Of a stretch of 32,343 bases of DNA, positions 1 to 8,900 are shown one piece after another. A program made the translations under genes and the position numbers. Numbering within the stretch: position 1 is the stretch's first letter; every line of letters begins with the position of its first letter. The notes under the pieces were generated by a model. The model did not search any database, was not told the DNA's origin, and saw nothing but the letters and a program-made list of their open reading frames with translations. Source of the DNA: Verrucomicrobia bacterium UBA3841 (lineage in GTDB: Bacteria; Verrucomicrobiota; Kiritimatiellia; RFP12; UBA1067). The DNA lies in the NCBI GenBank assembly GCA_002392765.1, contig DGHT01000041.1, forward strand, positions 412 to 32,754, written 5' to 3'.

Positions 1-9
1 CCCCCCACG

Positions 10-85
10 AAATATCGCTATTTTGCGCAGTTATATTCTTTGCATTCCTCACGCCATCGACGTCTGGAGCTTCACCTGTGCAGAT
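10..85. repeat. Imperfect direct repeat, copy A (3' end of Rpn-like remnant)
   Basis: This stretch aligns with about 510-598. The match covers the last nine or so codons of the gene at 562-864 and about 45 bases beyond its stop. On the minus strand it reads QVKLQTSMA then a stop, against QVKKLQASMA in the other copy. Similarity fades above about 85, so only a 3' fragment is present. The two copies bracket the toxin-antitoxin remnant at 111-452. Confidence 0.7.
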
Positions 86-110
86 ATTATGGAAAGTGGC
101 TATCATAGGG

Positions 111-452
111 CTACTTAAAGGGATTGGAAACCTTGATACCGCAATACGTTTCGCCATCGGCAAGGTCTTCCGACAGAAACGTATCAGCACCTGCCCGTTC
201 GGCTGCTGCAAGCAGTTCCCCTTCATACGCATCCTGCCTGTGGAAAACATATGGTTCGCCCTCAAGCCGCGTCTGTCTTGCAACAAGATCCCGGAATCTC
301 CGGACGCGACATTGCGCCTCCGTCTTTTGCCGATGGATCACCTCGTTTTCAAGAAAGCGAAACACCATCCGCTCAATAGTGGTTCCCTTGACGGCAACAT
401 AGTTGCGGACTTTCCGCTCCATGACAGGCGGCATATCAATCGTTATGCTCAT
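111..452 (-). pseudogene. Antitoxin fused in frame to the tail of a PIN-domain toxin
   Basis: The open frame encodes 113 residues. The ATG at 452 follows an AGAGGTG ribosome site, so it is preferred over the upstream in-frame start at 623. Residues 1 to about 75 look like a ribbon-helix-helix-type antitoxin (opening MSITIDMPPVMERKVRNYVA, then GTTIERMVF), including the usual EPYVFHRQDAYE tail. From about residue 76 the sequence becomes the C-terminal end of a PIN ribonuclease (AAAERAGADTFLSEDLADGE, ending GIKVSNPF). The PIN core with its first acidic residues is absent. The simplest reading is a deletion between neighbouring antitoxin and toxin genes that left one chimeric frame. RNase activity is not expected. 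Whether the product still binds DNA as an orphan antitoxin cannot be judged from sequence. Confidence 0.7.
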
Positions 453-509
453 ACACACCTCTTTTCTTCGCTTTACGAAGCCTGGCTTTTGCGATTTCAG
501 CCAAACTAA

Positions 510-598
510 ACAGCCCACTGCGAGATCGGGCAGTTTTGCGCAGTCATAGTCATTGCGTCCCTCATGCCATCGATGCCTGAAGCTTCTTGACCTGCGCA
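510..598. repeat. Imperfect direct repeat, copy B
   Basis: Partner of the copy at 10-85. It spans the final codons and downstream flank of the gene at 562-864. Both copies share the stretch TTTTGCGCAG followed, after a short variable gap, by the stop-codon region and the QVK-LQ-SMA codons. I estimate roughly three-quarters identity by eye. Confidence 0.7.
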
Positions 599-864
599 AG
601 CGAAAGGCCGGTGCACTGGGCAATTTCCTTCAGCATGAGCTTGCCGTTTGCAAGCAACCGCTTCGCCGTCGCAAGCATTGTCTCGCGCTTGCCCTCGGCT
701 TTGATTTTTTCCATTGTTTCGCACATGGCATGCCTCCCTTCTTCTGAATTCTCGAGCAAGGCGAGGTACTCCGGCTTCATCACGGATGAAGAACGCCCGG
801 CCATCGCCTTTCGGGCGACGGTTCTTGCCGCTTTCCGCGTTCTGCTCTGTCTATTGTCCATCAT
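562..864 (-). CDS. Small protein with Rpn/PD-(D/E)XK transposase-like C-terminal tail
   Basis: The product is 100 residues. The C-terminal half (about residues 45-97, with MEKIKAEGKRE and LKEIAQCTGLSLAQVKKLQ) resembles the tail of Rpn-type recombination-promoting nuclease/putative transposase proteins, where a charged helix is followed by a short helix-turn-helix-like segment. The nuclease core normally found upstream is missing; the N-terminus is only basic and low in complexity. The ATG at 864 overlaps the vapC stop by four bases (ATGA), and a second ATG follows directly. It may therefore be co-transcribed with vapBC, or be a truncated remnant that landed there. Function is unknown, and nuclease activity is unlikely without the core. 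Confidence 0.5.
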   Translation of the reverse strand: MMDNRQSRTRKAARTVARKAMAGRSSSVMKPEYLALLENSEEGRHAMCETMEKIKAEGKRETMLATAKRLLANGKLMLKEIAQCTGLSLAQVKKLQASMA

Positions 865-1250
865 GTCGCTAGAGAGTATGTCTTTACTTCCACTTTTGAC
901 TGCCGTTGAAAATGTTCGTCATTGGATATGACTGCACAACCATTGATGAGAGCGGTTGCCGCGATTATTGCGTCGGGAAGTTTCAACCCGCTCTCAACTC
1001 GCATGGAGACAGTCTCGCGCATAAGATCATCATTGGATGACAATACATCGTAAACATGGATGCGGGATAAAAATTGAAGAAAGGCATTGCGGGTTTCGGA
1101 ATCAAGTTTAGGATACGCAAGAAACTCGACTTGGCAAATCACGGAAGTGGAAATAAAATCTGCATCATCAATGATTGCCCGAACCGAGTCATTGCCGGAA
1201 AGCAACTGGATGACGGCGTTGGTGTCAAGCAGATAGCGCCTACCATTCAT
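861..1250 (-). CDS. vapC: VapC-type PIN-domain ribonuclease toxin
   Basis: This 129-residue protein has the PIN-domain acidic set: Asp9 in YLLDTNAVI, Glu in CQVEFLAYPKL, Asp in LKLPDAIIAATA and Asp in VISNDEHF. The family cleaves RNA, often initiator tRNA or rRNA, when its antitoxin is lost; the target here cannot be predicted. The start at 1250 is chosen because it lies within the end of the antitoxin gene (an 11-nt overlap in ATGAATGGTAG), the normal coupling for this pair. The in-frame ATG at 1286 would overlap too far. The length is normal and the four acidic residues are intact, so it appears functional. Confidence 0.88.
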   Translation of the reverse strand: MNGRRYLLDTNAVIQLLSGNDSVRAIIDDADFISTSVICQVEFLAYPKLDSETRNAFLQFLSRIHVYDVLSSNDDLMRETVSMRVESGLKLPDAIIAATALINGCAVISNDEHFQRQSKVEVKTYSLAT

Positions 1251-1464
1251 CGCGGACACTCCTTTGATAAGCAACGGGGTCTCCATCGAACTTTACTTTT
1301 CCAATCAGATCCGAGAAATCATACTTGCGAGATCTTCCACCGTCATCGATTGAGTTGGCCGAATCTGCTTTTTGAGACAGCAGAAAGCGAACGAACAGAA
1401 CGACGGTGTTCTGCTGCGCTTCATCAAGCCTTTCAATCTCTTTCTCAAGCAATGTGTATGGCAT
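1240..1464 (-). CDS. Antitoxin of the VapBC-type pair
   Basis: The product is 74 residues, beginning MPYTLLEKEIERLDEAQQNT. It is a short acidic protein with an N-terminal amphipathic helix (LLEKEIERL...VVLFVRFLLSQ) of the DUF2281/VapB-like kind. Its C-terminal segment (DFSDLIGKVKFDGDP...RDEW) is the likely toxin-binding tail. It lies immediately upstream of the PIN toxin and overlaps it by 11 nt. A GAGGG ribosome site precedes the ATG. A near-consensus promoter ends about 30 nt upstream, and inverted repeats lie behind that. Such pairs usually repress their own promoter, which would fit this arrangement. Confidence 0.8.
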   Translation of the reverse strand: MPYTLLEKEIERLDEAQQNTVVLFVRFLLSQKADSANSIDDGGRSRKYDFSDLIGKVKFDGDPVAYQRSVRDEW

Positions 1465-1493
1465 TTTACCCTCGCTTTGCCGCTGTGTCGAAT

Positions 1494-1523
1494 ATTATAC
1501 CAAAACCCGCCAACGCCTGTCAA
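1494..1523 (-). promoter_or_regulatory. Promoter of the vapBC-type operon
   Basis: On the minus strand, TTGACA (1518-1523) is followed by an 18-nt spacer and TATAAT (1494-1499). The -10 box is preceded by TGG, giving an extended -10. The predicted transcript start near 1487 leaves a leader of about 23 nt containing the ribosome site. Confidence 0.8.
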
Positions 1524-1543
1524 CGACGATATTCGTAACACGC

Positions 1544-1575
1544 TTATCCCGGTTTTTTCGGGATAAATTATCCCG
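1544..1575. promoter_or_regulatory. Triple half-site TTATCCCG/CGGGATAA, candidate operator
   Basis: Three copies of one 8-mer occur in alternating orientation: TTATCCCG at 1544-1551, CGGGATAA at 1559-1566 and TTATCCCG at 1568-1575. The last two form a 17-nt perfect inverted repeat around one base. They sit 20-50 bp upstream of the vapBC -35 box, outside the predicted transcript, so a protein-binding site is more likely than an RNA hairpin. The regulator is unknown; the antitoxin complex is one candidate. Confidence 0.45.
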
Positions 1576-1794
1576 CTTTTTCTTGAAAGGGGCTTAAACA
1601 GCGGGTGATAAATATTTTCAGGACAAAACGCGTTAGACTTTATTTTCCAAATGCGTTATGTAGCAAAAAATGCCGATTTCGCGCCATTTCCCTCCCGACC
1701 GCAACTTCACAGGCTCGCTCTGACAACTGTTTCCCGCCGCGCATGCGTCTCATGCGCGTCCATCAAACCGGTTTTGCCGCAACATCCGCTTTGT
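1576..1794. other. Intergenic stretch, no gene seen
   Basis: This AT-rich to mixed sequence lies between the vapBC control region and the transposase remnant. Small open frames here lack ribosome sites or recognisable content. The end of the former insertion sequence may lie inside it, but I cannot define the terminal repeat. Confidence 0.4.
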
Positions 1795-2363
1795 TTAGAG
1801 TCCCGGCAGCATCATCTGCCTGTCATCTTTGATTACTTTGCGGGACCGCCCGCTTATGAATCGGATGTGCACCTGCCCCACAAGAGCGCGGATGCCGGCC
1901 AGAAGCGCATGTGTCTTCGTCGATACAGTCTCGAGATTGTCCGAAAGGAATTTCAGAATCTTCTTGAACCCCTTTGTCTTGCGAAGGAACTGCGTCCCAT
2001 AGCCATTCCCTCCATACCCGCACCCCCAAAAATCTTGCTGATGTCCGAGAAGTCGATGGCGAAAGTGCATCTGTCGAGCCGTTCCCGGGGAATGTTCTTC
2101 AGGAGCCATCCACCGGTCGTCTCGACGAAATCATAGTTGTTCAACCAGCCCGAGACGCGCTCCTGCGCTCGCTTGCTCTCGGCCAAGGATGCATTCGTCC
2201 GCAACCCTCTTGACATATCGGACACAAGAGTCGAATTCCCGGTGACAATTGCCGCGAACAATGTCTTCAGCGCAGTCCATGCAGGCTTGCACGTCTTGCC
2301 AAAAACGCCCTCGAGAAAATTTTCATAGGTGACATTCAACGATTTTTTTAGTATATTATCCAT
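1795..2363 (-). pseudogene. Internally deleted, frameshifted IS4-like DDE transposase
   Basis: The start at 2363 (MDNILKKSLN) follows an AAAGGAG site. Residues 1 to about 135 resemble the N-terminal part of an IS4-type transposase and include the first catalytic Asp context (FAIDFSDISKIFGGAGMEGM). Near 1990-2005 the sequence passes into another frame, which continues as a typical transposase C-terminus (RKTKGFKKILKFL, then IRFISGRSRKVIKDDRQ, ending LPGL). Together the parts give about 200 residues, whereas such enzymes usually have about 400. Most of the catalytic core, with the other acidic residues, must have been lost by internal deletion plus frameshift. The element is inactive by itself, and terminal inverted repeats were not convincingly found. 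Confidence 0.7.
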
Positions 2364-2391
2364 ATGCGGCACTCCTTTGTTTTTGTTTACC

Positions 2392-2407
2392 CTGCTAATG
2401 ATAGCAG
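2392..2407. repeat. Small perfect inverted repeat upstream of the transposase remnant
   Basis: CTGCTA (2392-2397) and TAGCAG (2402-2407) flank four bases, about 30 bp upstream of the transposase start. This could be a regulatory or end-associated site of the former element. It is short enough to be chance. Confidence 0.3.
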
Positions 2408-2465
2408 AAAAATCGAAGGGAATGCCGCACTTTTTTTGAAAATGTCGCAAAGCTTGGAACGGGAT

Positions 2466-2510
2466 CTGCTGCGCAGCAGCCGCTATGCGTAGCGATGGCG
2501 TCGCTACGCA
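2466..2510. repeat. Two adjacent palindromes
   Basis: CTGCTGCGCAGCAG (2466-2479) is a perfect 14-bp palindrome. Six bases later TGCGTAGCGA (2486-2495) and TCGCTACGCA (2501-2510) form a perfect 10-bp inverted repeat around TGGCG. They lie upstream of the transposase remnant, outside any gene. Their placement is consistent with a REP-like element or the edge of a mobile element. No T-run follows on either strand, so a terminator is unlikely. Confidence 0.6.
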
Positions 2511-2889
2511 GGATTTCAGTCAGTCATCCACAACTTTGCGGCATTGCTATTTTGCGCGGCGCGCGCGGCCCGGAGAGGCGGGGCGTTTCGGCGACGTTGA
2601 AGCCGAGCCATGCGTACCGGAAAACGGAGACGCGCACACTCTGGCGAGGCTTCACCGAGCGCGCGCGGAGGTTCTGCAACATGAAAAAGCGTCCACGGCG
2701 CGCGCGTTCGCCCGAAACACCCCGCCACGCAGGGCCGAAACGGATAGAAAACCACGAAAAGCGCCCATTATTTCCACTTATAAAAAAAACCGGGATAAGC
2801 GTGCTGAGTACTGGCAGGTTTACGCATTTGAAATCGATGCCGCACTCCGTCCCAAGCATCCGGCACCGCTTTGGAATGAGAACATCGAA
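2511..2889. other. Intergenic stretch, GC-rich, no convincing gene
   Basis: This lies between the palindromes and the terminator of the giant gene. Several overlapping open frames exist on both strands, but they are arginine-rich, have no ribosome sites and resemble no family. The first part contains alternating GCGC runs. It may be the remains of a displaced gene. Confidence 0.4.
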
Positions 2890-2925
2890 AAAGGAGAGGC
2901 GCGCGTTTCCGCACACCTCTCCTTT
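2890..2925 (-). terminator. Strong rho-independent terminator of the giant gene
   Basis: On the minus strand a 16-bp stem is capped by a GAAA tetraloop. Its outer ten pairs are AAAGGAGAGG with CCTCTCCTTT, and its inner six are TGTGCG with CGCGCG, including two G-T wobbles. TTTTTCG follows at the stem end. The stem begins 26 nt after the stop codon at 2952. Confidence 0.9.
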
Positions 2926-2951
2926 CGCGGTTATTCGCTCCGTCCGGAACG

Positions 2952-5900
2952 TTATTCGACGATCGACAGGGTCGTCCCGTCCCACATGATCTGGAGGCAC
3001 TCGAAGTAGCCGCCGAACTTGCCGGCCTTCGGCGGGATGTAGATGAATGCAATACCGCTGAACGCATAGCCCTTCGACGGATCCGGGTTGGAGACCGGTA
3101 TCAGCACCGCAGAGCCGGTTCCCTTGTAAACGGCGCCTGCGATATTGAAGTTGCCCGTCACCTTGATTGTTCCGTTCGCCGAGAACTTCAGCAGCAACTC
3201 GGCGTCCCTGGCTTCGGCATTGCGATAATAGTAGTAGCTCTGCTTGATCGCATTCGCGAATCCGACAGATTTCGCCACCGTCTTCCACGGCTCCGCCTTC
3301 CAAGCCGTCTGGAAGAGCGTGATGCTGCCGAAGTCGCCGGACAGCGAGACAATGCCGCCCACCGCATCCTGGAAGAGTTCGACATTCACCGAACGCATCT
3401 CCTTGCCGCTCTTCGCGTCGAGGGTCGCATAGTAGCAGCCGTTGTTCGCGTATGCGAAGCTTGTCGCGGAAAGCGTCCACGTCCTGCCGCCTTCGAGGAA
3501 CTTGCCGCTCAGCTTGCCGTTCGCGGCGACCGTGAGCGTCGCCGATCCGATGCCCTCGATAGGCGCGGACACGTTTTCGCCGAACCTTGCGCCGCCGAAG
3601 ATGCTGCTGCCGCCGTCGAACGCGCCCGCAGCCCACGCAGGAAGCGCAAAGATCTTGAGCGTTATCGTGGCGGTCTGCTTCTCCTTGCCGCTCGTCGCCG
3701 TGAACGTCACGGTGAAGTTGCCGGCCTTGGTCGGAACGCCGTAGATCGTGTTGGGCAGCGCGACTATCGCGCCGGTCTTGCTGTCAACGACCGCCTTGGC
3801 CGCCCACTTCAGACCCGCCGGCAGTCCGCTCGCCTTGACGGTCCAGCCGGACGCCGGCGTGCAGTTGACGAGCGCGCTGTTGAACGCGACGCCGCACCAG
3901 TTCGTGCCGTAGGCGTCGGGATCCTGCAGGAGGTTCGGCAGCTTTTCGCTCGTGAAGTTCGGCACGACGATCTCGAACACGGCGGTTGACTTGGCCGTCG
4001 CCTTCTTCTGCGAGACGTTTGTGGCGGTGACGGTCACCGTGTAAACGCCCGGCTTCGTGGCCTTGCCGCTCACCTTCTGCGTCTTTGCGTCGTACTTGAG
4101 TCCGGACGGAAGACCCTTCACCGTGATCTTCGGCTCGGAGTACGACGTAGTCGCCGCGCCGAGGTCGATCAAGACGGTTCCGTCGTCGTCGGTCGTGACG
4201 TTGCCCTGGCTGACCGCGAGGCTGTTGATGTCATCCTGCGTCGAGACGAACTCGGCCTCGAAGTCCTTGTCCTCGCCCGTCACGGTGTACGCGTAGGAGG
4301 CGGAACGGGTCACACGCTCGCCCGTCTCGAGGTCGTAGAGGCCGGCGAAGGCATAACCCTTGGCGGGCTTGGACTTGATCGTCACCTTCTTACCGATCGT
4401 CGTGTCCTTGCCGGACACTTCGGACGTGCCGAAGAACTCCATGCCGGACTTGACTCTTACGGAGATGCGCGCGCTGTAGGGATAGTAGTTCACGGGCATG
4501 TTGTTCCAAGTCGTACCCCAATCGACCGCTTTCGCCGTCTTGGGCACGTACACACGGGTCACACCCATGTTGGCAGTGCCGACATCTTCGAATGCTCCGG
4601 GATAGGCAGTCGGCGGCTTGGCGGCCTTGAAGTCCAACACCCCGAGTTTCACGCATCCCTGGAACGCATTGACGTCAATCATTCCCTTGCCCTGGACCAT
4701 GCCCTTGCCGAACTGGACGGCTTTAAGGTTCTCGCACCAGGCAAATGCAGTCCAATGGATACTTTCCACGCTGTCCGGAATAATCACGCTGGTGAGTCCG
4801 CTCATGCCGTAGAATGCACGATCCCAGATTCCCATAACCTTCTTGCCGCCGAGCTTGGCGGGGATTATCAACGCGCCCTTGTAGTCGGCGGGTATGGCGG
4901 TTCTGCCGTTGTTGTAGATGATAGCCACATTTCCGATGATGTAGTACGTCCACTTCACGCCATCGACCAGGTCGCTCTTCAGGTCTGGTGAGGTATCCCA
5001 CTTCGCATAGCAGGTACGGTCGGCCGTCATGATGTCTGTCGGCTTGACTGCATGCGCCTGCAGGTAATCCGTGTCCCAGAACCAGCCTCCAAATGCGGAA
5101 GAAGAGAATTTTTCCGGAATCGGCAGGAAGCCGACCTGGTCGCCGGAATTGTACGTGATCGCCGTCTCGCAGCCCGATCCGCCGTTGAGCTCGAGCGTAA
5201 GCGTGACGCCCGCCGTTTCCGTCCACTGCGCGTAGAGCGTGTGGGCTTCCTCGCGCGTCATGATCGTGGCGTCGGTGACCAGATCGCCGCCCTCGGCCGC
5301 CGTGAACCAGCCGGCGAAGGTGTACCCGTCTCTCGACGGCGTGCGCAGCTTCTCAATGGTTCCGTATGCCTTGCCGTAGTAGGCGGACATCAGCCATGTC
5401 GAGGCCGTCGAGGGCGGGAACGTGCCGCCGTTGGCGTTGAGCGTCACGGCGTACTGAACCAGTTCCCCGCCGGCGTCTTCCTTGACATCCGTGATCTGGG
5501 TCGTGTCGAAGCCGCTGTCCGCAATCAGCTGGAGGACGTCGGCAGACGTTCCCTCCTCGACGTGGAGGGTCGTGATCGGCGCGCCGCCAAAGGCATCCGA
5601 GCCTATGCTCGTCACGCTGGCGGGTATCGTCACCTCCGTGAGAGCCCAGCAGCCGAAGAACGCATTGTCTCCAATTGCAGTCACACCGTCAGGAATGACG
5701 ACGCTCTGCAGCTCGAGGCACCCCTCGAACACACCGTCTTCGATTGTCGTCAAGCTGCTCGGCAACGTCACGCTCGTCATGGCGCTGCATGCGGAGAACG
5801 CACGCTCGCCGATTGTCTCCACGCTGTCTGGAATGACCACGCTTTCCAGGCTCTGGCAATAGTAGAACGCATAGTCGCCGATGGCCTTGAGACCCTCCGG

Positions 5901-8900
5901 AAGCTCGATGCCCGTAATGCCGGACATTTCGAACGCCCACTCGCCGATTTCGGTCACCGTATCGGGGAGCACCACGCTCGTCAGCTCATCGCAGCCGGCG
6001 AAGGCTTCCTTTCCGATGACCGTGACGGGCTTGCCGTCGATCGTCGCGGGAACCGTCACGACACCCGTCGGCTTCGGCGTAACGCTGAACCAGGCGCCGT
6101 CCTTGTAGAGCTCGATGCCCTCGCCGTCGGCCGTCAGCTTGTAGTCCCAGGTAAGCCCTGTGTCGGGATCGGTCCATGTGCCGCCACCGACCATGGCCTC
6201 CTGCCAAAGCGCGAAGAGTTCGATGTCCGACGTCACGATCGTGGCGGTCGTGACCGGATCGACGCCAAGATACCAGCCGAGGAATTCATGATCAGCATCC
6301 CACGTCGGCGTCGGCAGCGAGGCGATGGCCGTGCCGATGGCCGAACCCTCGTCCACCTGGACGGACGCCGGCGAAACCGAGCCGCCGTTGGCGTTGAACG
6401 TCACCGTGTACTTGGGAACGACAACCTTCGTCCAGTGCGCGTAGAGCGTCTGGGCGGCAGTGATCGTTACGGTGTCGCCATCGTTCACCTGGTCGCCGCC
6501 AGTCGCCTTCGTGAACCAGCCGGCGAAAGTCCAGCCGGGCCGGTCATCCGGGGTCGGATGGCTATAGGCACTGTCGTAAAAGACGTCGGATGTAAGGGTT
6601 GCCACACCGCCTATGGTTCCGCCGTTCGCATTGTATGTGACAACATACATGTTCGCCTGCCACTGCGCCGTGCAGTTGAGGTTCGCGGTCACGACCGTGT
6701 CCGCATCAACCCAGGTCACCGCGTCGACCTTCCAGCCGATGAACTCGTAGCCCGTGCGCGTTGCGGAAGGAAGCTTGGTGCCGACCTTCTGGCCTTCCGT
6801 GACCGTGATGGAGGCGCTGCCGGAAGCAAGCGTACCGCCGTTCACATCGAACGTGACCGTGAACTCGGACGGCACGTAGATCTCCTCCCACTGGGCGACG
6901 ATCGTCATGTCGGCGTTCACGACCGTGTCCTTCGTGACAGTCGTGGAGCCCACCTTCCAGGCGGTGAACTTGAATCCCACCCTTTCGGGCGTCGGCAGAT
7001 CGCCGATCTTCTCGCCGGCGTACACGAGGATGTTGTCGAGCGCGACGGTGCCGCCGTTCGCGTCAAGCGTCACGGTGTACGCGGTAAGCGCCGTCCACTG
7101 GGCGAAGTACGTGACATCCGCCGTCGCGGTCGTCTCCGCCGTCACCTTTTCGCCGCCCTCGGCAGCCGTGAACCAGCCGGCGAAGCTGAAGCCGGGATAC
7201 GCAGGCGTCGGCAGGAGTGCGCTTACCTTGGCGCCCTCCGCCACATCGACGGACGTCGGATCGACCGAGCCGCCGTTCGGATCGAGCGTCACCGTGAACT
7301 TGGGCGCCTCCGCCTCGACGAAATTGAGGTAAGTCAAGTCATACCCAATGCTGGTGAACAACGCCTTGACGCGTTCTGCGTCACCGTAGGCGACGTTAAT
7401 GGTATATATCGGGCAGCTGTAGAACACCGATGCGTCAGCAATCGCCGTGACGCTCTTTGGAATAGTCACAGTCGTAAGCTTGGTGTCGCCATAGAACGCC
7501 GCCTGACCTATTTCCGCAATGCCCTCGGATATCACGACCTCTTCGATATCCGGAAGGTTCGAGAAAGCTCCGAGGCCGATCTTGTTCACCGGAATTCCGT
7601 TGAGAACAGCAGGGATCACCAATTTGCCCGCCGGAGCAGGCTCGACCGCGACCCCGCCATCCCTTTCGTGAATGACCGCCTTACCGTCTTGGATGTCATA
7701 CTCGTAGGTGTAGCCGTCAACCGTCGCGGCATGCCTCCAACGGGCGTATAACGTATTGTCCCCGTCAATGCCGGCACCAGCCGAGATCTGCGTACCGCCG
7801 TCTATCCCTGTCCACCAGCCGCCGAAGTTGTATCCGGCTTTCGTGGCTTCGGGAAGCGAATTCAGATTCTCCCCCTTCGCGACCTTGACGCTGATCGTGT
7901 CGCACTCGCCGCCGTTCGCGTCGAACGTGACGATCCACGCGTCGAGCATGAACTGCGCGTAGAGCGTGAGGCCTTCCGCCGCGATGATGGTGCCCGTCAG
8001 AAGTTCGCCGTCAGGCTCCGTGCTCCAGCCCTGGAACACATAGCCTCCAATGGACTGCGGTCCGACGTCGAGCACGTCGCCCTCGACGCCGTCGACTCCC
8101 AAGTACCAGGCGCTCTTGGGCTGGAGTTCGCCGTCAAGAACCGCATAGCAGTCCACCACGACGTTCTTCGCCCACACCGCAATGAAGGTGGTGTCCGCCG
8201 TCACAGGCGCCAAGAGGTCAAGCGGCTCGTCGTCGGCATCGACCCATCCCTTGAACGTATAGCCTTCGCGCGTCGGCTGGGTGATCGTCTCAAGCACATC
8301 GCCGATCGTCGTGCCGTGGTCGATCGGGACGGACGTGGTGCTGCCCGTGCCCGTGTCAATCGTGACGGTGTGCTGATTGTGCTTCCAGTGCGCGTAGTAC
8401 GTTACGTCGCCGGTCGCCTTCGTCGTGGGAAGGATCTTGGTGCCGCCCTCCGCCTCGGTGAACCAGCCGAGGAAGCTGTAGTTTGCGCGCTCTGCCGTCG
8501 GGAGCGTTCCCAGATTGGCGTCCGGCGCGATGTTGTACTGCGGCTCGGACGCCGTGCCGCCGTTTCCGTTGAACGTAATGAACCAGAAGTCCGGCAGCGC
8601 CTCGACGAACGTAAGGCCGTTCACGAACGACTCCTCAAGGCCGGACGCGACGAGCATCGCCTTGACGCGATCCGTGTCGCGCGCCGCGACATTGACGGTC
8701 GCGAGGCCTGCGCTCCTGAATGCTTTCTCGCCGATGGTCTCGACACTCTGCGGGATCGTCACCGTCGCAAGAGCGGAGCAGTGATCGAACGCGCTTTCGG
8801 CAATGCTCGTCACGCCCTCGGGGATCGTCACGGACGCAAGTCCCGTGCAGGTCGAGAACACGCCCGTCGCGCCGATGGCCGTCAAACCAGGCTCGAAAGT

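Noticed and set aside
2485..3636. Frames on both strands around 2485-3636 that might be a gene before the giant one
   Set aside because: Arginine-rich, without ribosome sites, and they run through a strong terminator and into the giant gene's 3' end in other frames.
5052..7751. Plus-strand open frame of 899 codons opposite the giant gene, with others at 8316-10625 and 11616-12392
   Set aside because: They are arginine/histidine-rich mirror frames caused by GC-rich third positions and repeats of the real gene. No ribosome sites, domains or promoters support them.
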